The position numbers and the translations under genes are program-made. This document shows, in pieces, positions 23,314 through 30,956 of a DNA stretch of 64,000 nucleotides. The first letter of the stretch is position 1. Each line of letters begins with the position of its first letter. Where the stretch lies: positions 4,588,001 to 4,652,000 of the forward strand of contig NZ_CP022282.1 in assembly GCF_002216065.1 (NCBI RefSeq), given 5' to 3'. The notes beneath the pieces are model-generated. The model was not told where the DNA came from. It made no database searches and saw nothing but the letters and a program-made list of their open reading frames with translations. This DNA is from Chryseobacterium sp. T16E-39. GTDB lineage: Bacteria > Bacteroidota > Bacteroidia > Flavobacteriales > Weeksellaceae.

Positions 23314-24423
23314 TTATTTAATATAATCTTTTGCAGGCTGTTTGTCTACAATTTTCCCGTTTTGTAATACCAATATAAAAGGATTACTTCGGGCAATAGT
23401 CTTAATGGCAGTCCCGTCCATCATTACATTCTTAATCGTTTTGAAAGTATTATGATCTGTGGAAACCCCATAAATGAGTGCCCCTTTTTGTGCATTCACT
23501 TTAGCTTCTATTTTTTGAATCAGTTCTTGAGGAACTTCCTTTGGATGGTAGGAAAATACCAAAACAGCTTTTGGAGCTTTTATGATCTCATCAGTAACCT
23601 CAAGACCACTAGGATCTTCTATTTTAAACTTGACAATTTCAGATTTATAACCTTCTTTTATCAATACAGACTCATTTTTTCCTTCTTCAATCTTCCATGG
23701 AGATCCATCTGCCCAATATTTGGTTTCTTTAATATAATCGTCCTGATTTACTTTTAAAACTTCCCCTGTCTTTTGGTTTTTAAGAGAGTAGAAGGTTTTA
23801 TATTCGGAAGGGTTTTTAGCGATTTTCTCTTTTTCAGTTTTAAGGTCTGTACCGATTTTATAATCACGGAAATCAATCATTGGTTCATGAAGAAGTCCTT
23901 GTGCCATTATGTAGATCATCACCAAAGAAAATGCACCTAAAATATAGTATTTAAATTTGTTTGAAGAGGGTACTACCGCATTGCTGTATTCATCTTTTTT
24001 TACAAATTCCTTTCTGTATAAAACAAATAAAATAATCAATCCTATTAAAAGTACAACATCCTTAAAGAAGCTTTGCCATGGAGTGAATTTTACAGCATCT
24101 CCAAAACATCCGCAGTCTGTCACGACATTAAAATAGGCTGAGTAAAAAGTAAGGAATCCAAAGAATATACAAAGAGCAATAAGTGCAGATAAGGTGAACT
24201 TAAGTTTTAGTTTTATTAACAGCATAAATCCAAGGAAAAGTTCCAATACGACAACAATAATTGAAAACAGTAAGGCAAATTTTTCCAGGAACGGCATGTT
24301 GAAAACCGTGGGCGAAAAGTATTCTTCCATTTTAAAGGAAAAACCTACCAGATCCACAGCTTTTACAAAGCCGGAAAGGATAAAAATAACAGCAAGAATA
24401 AAACGAAGTACACCTTTAATCAT
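23314..24423 (-). CDS. DoxX/MauE-like membrane protein with thioredoxin-fold tail (BT_3928 family)
   Basis: 369 residues. Four to five N-terminal helices of the DoxX/MauE type (VLRFILAVIFILSGFVKAVDLVGFSFKMEEY is a typical opening, with TDCGCFGDAVKFTPWQSFFKD on the external side). A further helix (about 156-172) leads to an extracytoplasmic domain of about 190 residues whose final part (KAVLVFSYHPKEV, ALIYGVSTD, NPFILVLQNGKIVDKQ) resembles a thioredoxin fold without a CxxC. The cysteine triad CGCFG suggests a redox or quinone link. The stop and start with DUF1599 are one base apart, and the pairing DUF1599/BT_3928/tpiA near folP is familiar from Bacteroidetes. Confidence 0.85.
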   Translation of the reverse strand: MIKGVLRFILAVIFILSGFVKAVDLVGFSFKMEEYFSPTVFNMPFLEKFALLFSIIVVVLELFLGFMLLIKLKLKFTLSALIALCIFFGFLTFYSAYFNVVTDCGCFGDAVKFTPWQSFFKDVVLLIGLIILFVLYRKEFVKKDEYSNAVVPSSNKFKYYILGAFSLVMIYIMAQGLLHEPMIDFRDYKIGTDLKTEKEKIAKNPSEYKTFYSLKNQKTGEVLKVNQDDYIKETKYWADGSPWKIEEGKNESVLIKEGYKSEIVKFKIEDPSGLEVTDEIIKAPKAVLVFSYHPKEVPQELIQKIEAKVNAQKGALIYGVSTDHNTFKTIKNVMMDGTAIKTIARSNPFILVLQNGKIVDKQPAKDYIK

Positions 24424-24424
24424 T

Positions 24425-24991
24425 TTAAATAGTTTTTGGTTCGAAATTATTTTCTTTTTCAGAGAATTTGATCAGACAGAAAACAGCATAATTCAGCATG
24501 TCAAAATAATTGGCATCTAAACCTTCAGAAACAATAGTCTTCCCCTGATTGTCCTCGATCTGCTTTGTTCTTAAAACTTTTTGATAGATAAGATCAGTTA
24601 TGGAAGAAATTCTCATATCTCTCCAGGCCTCGCCATAATCATGATTTTTTCTTTCCATCAATGCCTGTGCTTCAGCAGAATATTTGTTGTAAAGATTTAG
24701 GATCTCTTCATTATTTTCGTTGAAGTCGTTGGAAAAACCTTTTTCAAGCTGGATAAGTCCAATAATTGAGTAGTTAACAATCGCGATAAATTCATCTTCC
24801 TCACTCTCTTCTACCATTTTTTTATCAGTCATCTGCAATGTACGGATCCTATTGACCTTAATATAGATCTGATCCGTAATGGAACTGGGTCTTAAAACCC
24901 GCCATGCTGCCCCATAATCTTGTAATTTTTTGCTGAAAAGATCACGACACTGATTGATAATTTTCCCGAATTGTACTGAAGTTTTTAACAT
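24425..24991 (-). CDS. DUF1599 protein with internal duplication
   Basis: 188 residues made of two similar halves: KLQDYGAAWR (22-31) and RKNHDYGEAWR (114-124); SSITDQIYIKVNRI (36-49) and SSITDLIYQKVLRT (129-142); IAIVNYSIIGLIQLEKG (69-85) and NYFDMLNYAVFCLIKF (161-176). This DUF1599 domain belongs with MazG-like all-alpha nucleotide enzymes or binding proteins; the exact activity is unknown. It is the first gene of the leftward operon ending at tpiA, diverging from folP. Confidence 0.88.
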   Translation of the reverse strand: MLKTSVQFGKIINQCRDLFSKKLQDYGAAWRVLRPSSITDQIYIKVNRIRTLQMTDKKMVEESEEDEFIAIVNYSIIGLIQLEKGFSNDFNENNEEILNLYNKYSAEAQALMERKNHDYGEAWRDMRISSITDLIYQKVLRTKQIEDNQGKTIVSEGLDANYFDMLNYAVFCLIKFSEKENNFEPKTI

Positions 24992-25016
24992 AAATTCTCT
25001 TAATAGCCCAAATATA

Positions 25017-25024
25017 CAAAAATA
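25017..25024 (-). promoter_or_regulatory. -7 box of the DUF1599-tpiA operon
   Basis: Minus-strand TATTTTTG, a perfect TAnnTTTG box, 26 bases upstream of the DUF1599 ATG. Confidence 0.5.
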
Positions 25025-25086
25025 GGGGTTAGGTTGTGGGAATTCGGGAGTGATTTTGAACAGGAGTGCTTTAGGGCATAAGGTTT

Positions 25087-25240
25087 GAGTGTCGGAGTGT
25101 GGGAGAGTAAGAGAGTAGGCAAAAATTGGAGCTTTACTAAAAGATAAGGGAGTCGCTGTAAGTGTAAGAGAGTGGGAGAGTAGGAAAAATTTGGGGTTTT
25201 AGTGCAAAGGTAAGAGAGTCAGTGGAAGTGAGTATTTTGA
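25087..25240 (+). repeat. Purine-rich octamer array, left arm
   Basis: GAGTGTCG GAGTGTGG GAGAGTAA GAGAGTAG at 25087-25118 are four consecutive octamers of the form GAGnGTnn, repeated as GAGAGTGG GAGAGTAG at 25168-25183. About 60 bases (from AGAGAGTAGGCAAAAATTGG) recur imperfectly from 25170. It lies in the 479-base gap between DUF1599 and folP and contains no gene. Confidence 0.7.
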
Positions 25241-25383
25241 GATAGTAGAGTTTGAAAGAATTTTGAGTATTGAATAGAAACTACATTTTCTAAAACTGTT
25301 TATTACTTGTTCCCGTAACGGACCAATTACCTTGCTCATCTTACTTTTAGTCCTTAGCTTTGCATTAAAATTCAGTAGCTAGA

Positions 25384-25508
25384 AACCCACAACCCACAAC
25401 TCGAATCTCGTAACCATTACTCCTACACTCAAACCCTAATACACTCAAACGCTCAAACCCACCACTCAATATGCTCTCAAACGCTCCGACTCTCAAACCC
25501 TTTCACTC
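25384..25508 (-). repeat. Octamer array, right arm, opposite orientation, running into folP
   Basis: Read on the minus strand the segment is a run of octamers such as GAGAGTCG GAGCGTTT GAGAGCAT, then GAGCGTTT GAGTGTAT TAGGGTTT GAGTGTAG. It resembles the left arm in reverse orientation, and together they form a long imperfect inverted repeat. The folP ATG at 25471 lies inside it. Confidence 0.7.
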
Positions 25509-26328
25509 CATCAACTGTAATGGTAAACTCGTAGATTTAACGGTCCCAAAAATAATGGGTATTTTAAATCTTACTCCGGATTCTTTTTCTGATGGTGGCT
25601 GGTTTAATGAGGAAAAGCTGGCTTTAGAGCATGCTGAAAAATTACTGAAAGAGGGAGCGGGATTGATTGATATTGGCCCTCAGTCGACTCGTCCTCATGC
25701 ACAATTTCTTAGTGCTGAAGAGGAAATTAAAAGACTGGGAAATATAATTTCTCAAATTAAAAGATTCTTTCCGGAAACATTGATCTCATTGGATACATTT
25801 TATTCTCAAACTGTAAAATTTGGTTTTAATGAGGGAATTGATATGATCAATGATATTTCCGGAGGACAATTCGATCAAAAAATGTTCGATGTAGCGGCAG
25901 AAACAAAACTTCCTTATGTGTTGATGCATGTGAATCCTTCCTATGAAACGATGCATGATACCATTAAGTTTAAAGATATTGTAGTGGAAGTTAACAGGTA
26001 TTTCAGTGAAAGAACTCATGAGCTTTTACAAAAAGGAGTAAAAGATATTATTCTTGATCCGGGATTTGGTTTTGGAAAAGCTGTGGCAGACCAAATGAAA
26101 ATGCTTGATGAAATAGAGTATTTGGGTTTTGAAAAATTTCCCTTACTGATTGGTATTTCAAGAAAATCATTTATTTATAAACCGCTTGGGAAATCACCCT
26201 TAGATATTAATGAGGAAACTCAGAAACTGCATTTAAAAGTTTTAAAACAAGGAGCTAAAATCTTACGGGTACATGATGTGGCAGAAGCGAAGAAAACACT
26301 AGAGGTGTTCTTACAAGGGAATTATTGA
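25471..26328 (+). CDS. folP: Dihydropteroate synthase
   Basis: Condenses p-aminobenzoate with dihydropterin pyrophosphate; the sulfonamide target. 285 residues. The motifs are all present: PKIMGILNLTPDSFSDGGWF near the N-terminus, LIDIGPQSTRPHA, ISLDTFYSQ, MINDISGGQFD, LDPGFGFGKA, and LIGISRKSF then RVHDV at the end. The first 12 residues (MLSNAPTLKPFH) are encoded by the octamer array. Homologs usually begin near FHSINCNGKL, and no other ATG is available before the catalytic PDSFSDGG. The start is therefore probably unusual rather than wrong. Confidence 0.95.
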   Translation: MLSNAPTLKPFHSINCNGKLVDLTVPKIMGILNLTPDSFSDGGWFNEEKLALEHAEKLLKEGAGLIDIGPQSTRPHAQFLSAEEEIKRLGNIISQIKRFFPETLISLDTFYSQTVKFGFNEGIDMINDISGGQFDQKMFDVAAETKLPYVLMHVNPSYETMHDTIKFKDIVVEVNRYFSERTHELLQKGVKDIILDPGFGFGKAVADQMKMLDEIEYLGFEKFPLLIGISRKSFIYKPLGKSPLDINEETQKLHLKVLKQGAKILRVHDVAEAKKTLEVFLQGNY

Positions 26329-26380
26329 AAAATAGCCATAAACATCTGTACAGTCTGATGAATCTGTAGAAAAAGCTCAA

Positions 26381-26500
26381 CCACAAAAGTCACAAAAGTT
26401 TTTAAACACTTTGTCATTGCGAACGAATGTGAAGCAATCTCAATTAAGAAGTACACATAAGTTTTAAAAAAATCTATGATTTTTTATAAGAATTCAGCGT
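26381..26500 (+). repeat. Dispersed intergenic element, copy 3, with internal replacement
   Basis: CCACAAAAGTCACAAAAG, TTTTTAAACACTTT, then a GTCATTGCGAACGAATG segment (26413-26438) where copy 2 has TAGTTTATTTAAGTTT; the normal tail resumes at AAGTACACATAAG. Hairpin AAAAATC-tat-GATTTTT at 26468-26484. Confidence 0.7.
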
Positions 26501-26550
26501 CATCAGTAAATCTCTTTTGCTAACTCAGATATTGAGGTATTATAAAAAAA

Positions 26551-26578
26551 CTTTGCGTTAAGAAAACCTAACGCAAAG
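26551..26578 (-). terminator. Terminator of the M28 peptidase operon
   Basis: CTTTGCGTTA (26551-26560) pairs perfectly with TAACGCAAAG (26569-26578); the minus strand continues with seven Ts. Confidence 0.8.
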
Positions 26579-26617
26579 CTCTATTTAAAATTACAAATCT
26601 ACATCTGTAGTTTGTTT

Positions 26618-28087
26618 TTATCTTTCCAGTGTAAAATTAGAAATCACTTTTGGACGTTCATTTTCATTAGCTACTTTCCATGAAGTTCTGTACATCCATT
26701 CCGTCATTTTGTATAACTTTTTATAATTGATGTTTTCCGATTCATCCTGAGGAGTGTGATACTGATCATGCAAAACGCTCGTGAAAAAGATAGCGGGAAT
26801 TCCAACTTTAGCATATGGGAGATGGTCACTTCTGAAATAGAAATATTCTGCATGATTAGGAGAATCCCAATCTTTAAGGTATTTAAATTTTGTGCTTTCA
26901 TTGTTTGCATCCTCAGCCATTTTTACCAATTCTTCAGAATTTTTGTGGGGTGCATTTCCACCTAACAAAGCTGCTTCTTCAAGGCTATTTCTACCGATCA
27001 TATCGCCATTTAAAACAGCAACGATCTGTTCCTTTGGAACCACAGGATGTAAAGCGTGCCATCTTGAGCCGAGTAAGCCTCTTTCTTCTGCGCCGTGGAA
27101 AACAAAAAGAACACTTCTTTTTCCGGGTTGCTTTTTATAAGCTCTTGCTATGGCTAACATAGCAACGCAGGTGCTTGCATTGTCATCGGCACCATTGTAG
27201 ATGGTATCGTTTTTAACGGGATGCCTTATTCCATCGTGATCCTGATGTCCACTGATCAAAACATATTCATTTTTAAGCTTCGGATCTGTTCCTTCAATTT
27301 TTCCGATCACATTCACAGATGGATATTTATAGGTTTCAGTGATGAGGTTTAAAGAAATCTTAGGATTATTTTTTACCCAGTTGGCATTTTCTCTTTTGAT
27401 CCACAGAACAGGAATATTATTGGTAATGGTTTCTCTCAGCCCCTCTACACCATATGATCCTCGCGTCATTTGAGGTAGAACTTCTACCCAGCTTTTTTCA
27501 GAAGTGTCATCAGTGATGAAAATAATAGCTTGAGCACCCAATTTTTGAGCCGTATTATAATACTTTGTTCTTACAAAACCGGGATATCTTCTTACAAAAA
27601 GGGTCATTTCCTTTTCTATATTTTTGTCTGAAGCATTTACAGCAAGAACTTTTCCTTTAAGATTCAGTTTTGATAAATCTTCGGGTTCCGTATTCCCGGC
27701 ATATACAATTTCGGTATCCAGATTTGCATTTACAGGTTCCGCAACAAGAAAATCTTTCCACAATTTTAATGTATTTCCTCCCAGTTTCATGGTACTCTGT
27801 GGAATCACCTGATGCCTGTACATATCAAAATACTGGAAAAAAGTTCCGTTATCGCCTGCAGGAGACATACCGGCTTCCTTAGCTTTATCAGCCAGCCACA
27901 TGGACACTTTAAGTTCATTCAAGGTTCCTGCTTCACGTCCCCAAAACTGATCTGCAGCCATTTCGTACATATCTTTCTTAATATCAGACTCCTTTATGGC
28001 AGATACCAATGGCTTTTTATAGCTCTGGGCATTTCCAAAAGAAAGGATTAATATACCCAACAGGGATAAAAAATAATTCTTGTTCAT
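26618..28087 (-). CDS. Secreted M28-family metallopeptidase
   Basis: 489 residues. Signal peptide MNKNYFLSLLGILILSFGNAQ. A PA-type insert (about 130-270) precedes or interrupts the peptidase domain. The two-zinc motifs are clear: SGHQDHDG, YNGADDNASTC, HGAEERGLLGS, LNGDMIGR, and late FRSDHLPYAKVGIPAIFF followed by DQYHTPQDE. The family comprises aminopeptidases and glutaminyl-cyclase-like enzymes acting outside the cytoplasm; substrate is not predictable. It is the last of three genes with DUF5686 and a 78-residue protein upstream (10-base gaps). Confidence 0.92.
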   Translation of the reverse strand: MNKNYFLSLLGILILSFGNAQSYKKPLVSAIKESDIKKDMYEMAADQFWGREAGTLNELKVSMWLADKAKEAGMSPAGDNGTFFQYFDMYRHQVIPQSTMKLGGNTLKLWKDFLVAEPVNANLDTEIVYAGNTEPEDLSKLNLKGKVLAVNASDKNIEKEMTLFVRRYPGFVRTKYYNTAQKLGAQAIIFITDDTSEKSWVEVLPQMTRGSYGVEGLRETITNNIPVLWIKRENANWVKNNPKISLNLITETYKYPSVNVIGKIEGTDPKLKNEYVLISGHQDHDGIRHPVKNDTIYNGADDNASTCVAMLAIARAYKKQPGKRSVLFVFHGAEERGLLGSRWHALHPVVPKEQIVAVLNGDMIGRNSLEEAALLGGNAPHKNSEELVKMAEDANNESTKFKYLKDWDSPNHAEYFYFRSDHLPYAKVGIPAIFFTSVLHDQYHTPQDESENINYKKLYKMTEWMYRTSWKVANENERPKVISNFTLER

Positions 28088-28097
28088 TGGGCTGCTA

Positions 28098-28334
28098 TTA
28101 ATTAAGTGGAGCTAATTTTTCAGAAAACTGTTTTGAAAATTCTTTTCTGTCTTCTTCCAGTTTTTCTTTATCAGCAGGTAAAATATAATTGAAAAGAATT
28201 TTTTCTTCCCGATCAATAAAAATGATCTCTTTCTCTTCACCATCAATCATTTGGAGAAAGATCTCCCACATAGAAACGTCTTTTAGTCGTAATAACTCAA
28301 AAAAATCGTCTGCTTTTATTTCTATTTTTTTCAT
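28098..28334 (-). CDS. Small acidic protein, unknown
   Basis: 78 residues with no signal, rich in Glu and Lys. An N-terminal segment (IKADDFFELLRLKDVSMWEIFLQMI) and KEKLEEDRKEFSKQFSEKL look helical around a beta hairpin (KEIIFIDREEKILFNYILPAD). No family is recognised. It is spaced 10 bases from both neighbours, so it is co-transcribed. Confidence 0.6.
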   Translation of the reverse strand: MKKIEIKADDFFELLRLKDVSMWEIFLQMIDGEEKEIIFIDREEKILFNYILPADKEKLEEDRKEFSKQFSEKLAPLN

Positions 28335-28344
28335 GTCTTGATTA

Positions 28345-30759
28345 TTAAAATTCTAACAGTTTTAATTTAAACTGTATGGCAAAATTCTGTTTAAAATTGG
28401 GTGTTGTATAATATCCTACTCTGTAAAATATACCCAGGTTAAAATAACTGGAAAGGAAGTTATTCCATTCCAAGCCTACTTCCTGATACAAATGATCCAG
28501 TTTTTTAAATTTGAAATCATGGTATTCAGGGTGTTTCATATCTCCAATAGTTCCTCTTAAGACAAAATCAAAGCTGGACACATTTTGTCCGATACTTTTC
28601 AGATAAAGTGGAAGTTTATGGGTGAAATAATAGGCTACAAATTTATCATTATAATATTTTCCACCTTCCAATGTGGCAAACCCTAAGTATGAAGTAAGGT
28701 TAAAATTGATATCTCTGCTTGGAGATGCCAATCCATTCATGGTGAAGTTTTTCCATATCGGAGCCTCTCCCAGAACAATTCCGCCATATAGTCTAAAACC
28801 TGTCGTACCTAAAATTGTTTTAAAGTTATGAACAAAAAGTGCATCAAAACGGGTGTAATTAAAATCTCCACCTAAAGTTTTATAACTCTGTTCATAATTA
28901 AAATAGAGCTCCGGATATTTCTGGTCAATAATAGATTTTCCCTGCGGAGTCATAATATTGGTGGAATTCGGAGAATATTTTAAAGTTAATAAGGTGTTGA
29001 AATTTTCAAATGAGGAACCTCCGTTTCTGAATTGGTAATCAAACATGGCCTGTTCAAAATTTCTTCTCGCGGCGAAAATTAATGTAAGTCCATTAGTAAT
29101 GTCATTCTGGTAAGATAAGGAAGCCCCCCGGAAATGATAATATCGGTCATTATTAAGGTTATTTCCATAATTCATCGTCCTCATCTTAAAATTCCAAAGC
29201 CTTCTGTAAAATTCCCCTGAAGCAGTAACGTCATTGTAATATTCAATTCTGAAAAATGAATTTTTTTCAAGAGTGGTCTTTATGTCCAAACCAATTCCAT
29301 ATTTCCATTTGTCATCTTTAAACCCATAGGCAAAATAATAATCTGGAGAAAAGTAGGGATTAAAGGTTTCATTGATCTTAGCCTTTAAACCTAATCTGAA
29401 TCCTTCGTATAAGTTATAATTTACAATTTCGTCTACCGCAAAATCTACAATACCCATTCTGATCTGCCCGTTCAGAAGTCCGGTTAATATTTTTGCTTTC
29501 TTGTCAATATTATAAATTTTTCCAAGGCTGTCAATCGTTGTATAAGTATTTCTTTCCCTTTCTGTCAAAGGGTCTGTTCTGTATTGGTCCAATGATCTCC
29601 CATCAGCATTTTTTACGGAAAAAGTATAACCCCTGAAGTCTTTAGGGTTTTCCTCAATGGGAGATTCGAAATCAAAATACCTGGAGGTGAGAAAGGCATA
29701 GGTGCCAAAACTCTTTTTATTTTTCTTATCAGAAGCGTCCTCGGAATGTTCTTTGGTTTCATCTTTCACGGCCATTTTGCTCATCCGAAGTTTTACCTTT
29801 TCATGGGCTAGGAACCATTTGTTATTATAAAAGATCCACGTACTGGTTATAATTCCGTCGTTTTTATTTTTGCTGATGTTTTCAATTTTTTTAATACCAT
29901 ACGTTTCTGTATCGATATAAATAGCTCCGTTAAACTTTCTTTTTTTATCAGATTTTTTGTAGTTCACTTCACGGAAACGGATCACAAAATTCTTTCTCCC
30001 GTCCAGTTCTATCGTATCAGTAAGAAAATACCGGTATAAACCCCGGTTTTCCTGTTTGACCTGATTAGGAATACGGTCTCTGTTACTTTGTTGTAAAGCG
30101 ATCATTTCAGTAATAGGCTGTTTAAGACCGGAGATTCTGTTATCTAAGATATTGATCTTCTCACCATATTTTTTTGAATATAAAAATTCCTGAGCCCTTT
30201 CCCAGAGAAACAATTTACTTTTTGAGAATATCTTTCTGGCGGAAATATTATTTAATGAATCTTTTTCTCTTTTCTTTTTGAAAAAGTTGGTGTCATTAAA
30301 AAATTGATTGAACTGAGTAATGCTGTCTTCATCGATATCCAGCGAAACTTTCTCATACGATTTGTAAGTGTATGAGCCCAGACTTTTAGGAGAATTATCT
30401 TTAAAGTATTTGTTGACCTTCTTTAAGATTTCGAGTGCTCTGGGGTCACTTTTATCCTGTAAGATCACGGTTTCAATGGCGGTAGTCTTTGAAGAGGTTT
30501 TTAGGAGTGAAACCTCTATGTAATCTTCTATTAAAGCAATTTCATTCTGATAATGATCTGCCTGGATTTCAATGCTTTTACATTTGGTTTTAAATTCAAA
30601 AATACCATTTGAGTCCGTTTGACCCAGAAGCTTATCATTACAGAATATTTTTGCATTAAGAATCGGTGTTTTGTCTACTTCATCGATGACTTTAATTTTT
30701 GATTGTGAAAAACCAAAAATAAATGTCCAGAAAAATATAATAATTAAAACCCTTTTCAT
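28345..30759 (-). CDS. DUF5686 outer-membrane protein with carboxypeptidase-regulatory-like domain
   Basis: 804 residues from the ATG at 30759; the longer start at 30777 would precede the signal peptide MKRVLIIIFFWTFIFGFSQ. Residues about 20-95 are a CarboxypepD_reg-like beta-sandwich (VDKTPILNAKIFCNDKLLGQTDSNGIFEF). The large remainder is the DUF5686 region, with many aromatic beta-strand patterns at the end (FRLYGGIVLGEAP, NLGIFYRVGYYTTP), predicted to be a beta-barrel inserted in the outer membrane. The function is unproven; similar Bacteroidetes proteins are envelope biogenesis or transport proteins. It is the first gene of a three-gene operon ending with the M28 peptidase. Confidence 0.87.
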   Translation of the reverse strand: MKRVLIIIFFWTFIFGFSQSKIKVIDEVDKTPILNAKIFCNDKLLGQTDSNGIFEFKTKCKSIEIQADHYQNEIALIEDYIEVSLLKTSSKTTAIETVILQDKSDPRALEILKKVNKYFKDNSPKSLGSYTYKSYEKVSLDIDEDSITQFNQFFNDTNFFKKKREKDSLNNISARKIFSKSKLFLWERAQEFLYSKKYGEKINILDNRISGLKQPITEMIALQQSNRDRIPNQVKQENRGLYRYFLTDTIELDGRKNFVIRFREVNYKKSDKKRKFNGAIYIDTETYGIKKIENISKNKNDGIITSTWIFYNNKWFLAHEKVKLRMSKMAVKDETKEHSEDASDKKNKKSFGTYAFLTSRYFDFESPIEENPKDFRGYTFSVKNADGRSLDQYRTDPLTERERNTYTTIDSLGKIYNIDKKAKILTGLLNGQIRMGIVDFAVDEIVNYNLYEGFRLGLKAKINETFNPYFSPDYYFAYGFKDDKWKYGIGLDIKTTLEKNSFFRIEYYNDVTASGEFYRRLWNFKMRTMNYGNNLNNDRYYHFRGASLSYQNDITNGLTLIFAARRNFEQAMFDYQFRNGGSSFENFNTLLTLKYSPNSTNIMTPQGKSIIDQKYPELYFNYEQSYKTLGGDFNYTRFDALFVHNFKTILGTTGFRLYGGIVLGEAPIWKNFTMNGLASPSRDINFNLTSYLGFATLEGGKYYNDKFVAYYFTHKLPLYLKSIGQNVSSFDFVLRGTIGDMKHPEYHDFKFKKLDHLYQEVGLEWNNFLSSYFNLGIFYRVGYYTTPNFKQNFAIQFKLKLLEF

Positions 30760-30902
30760 GCAATAAATGTAAATCAAAATTAATGATATTTCTTGTTCCG
30801 AAAAAGTTTTGATATAGTTATTAATATAATTTTCATCTTTAGGAAAAGCTCTGTTTTGATAGAAATGTAAATAAATTTATTTATAAGGATTAGAGCAAAT
30901 AA

Positions 30903-30931
30903 AAAAACTTCCAGGAATTTTGGAAGTTTTT
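30903..30931 (-). terminator. alaS terminator
   Basis: AAAAACTTCC (30903-30912) pairs with GGAAGTTTTT (30922-30931); T runs on both sides allow bidirectional action. Confidence 0.75.
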
Positions 30932-30956
30932 ATTATTATTGTTAAAATATTGCTAT

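Noticed and set aside
26890..27162. Open frames antisense to the M28 peptidase
   Set aside because: Shadows of a gene with full catalytic motifs.
30778..30956. Possible small RNA or gene between the DUF5686 and alaS genes
   Set aside because: Only AT-rich sequence and the alaS terminator are visible.
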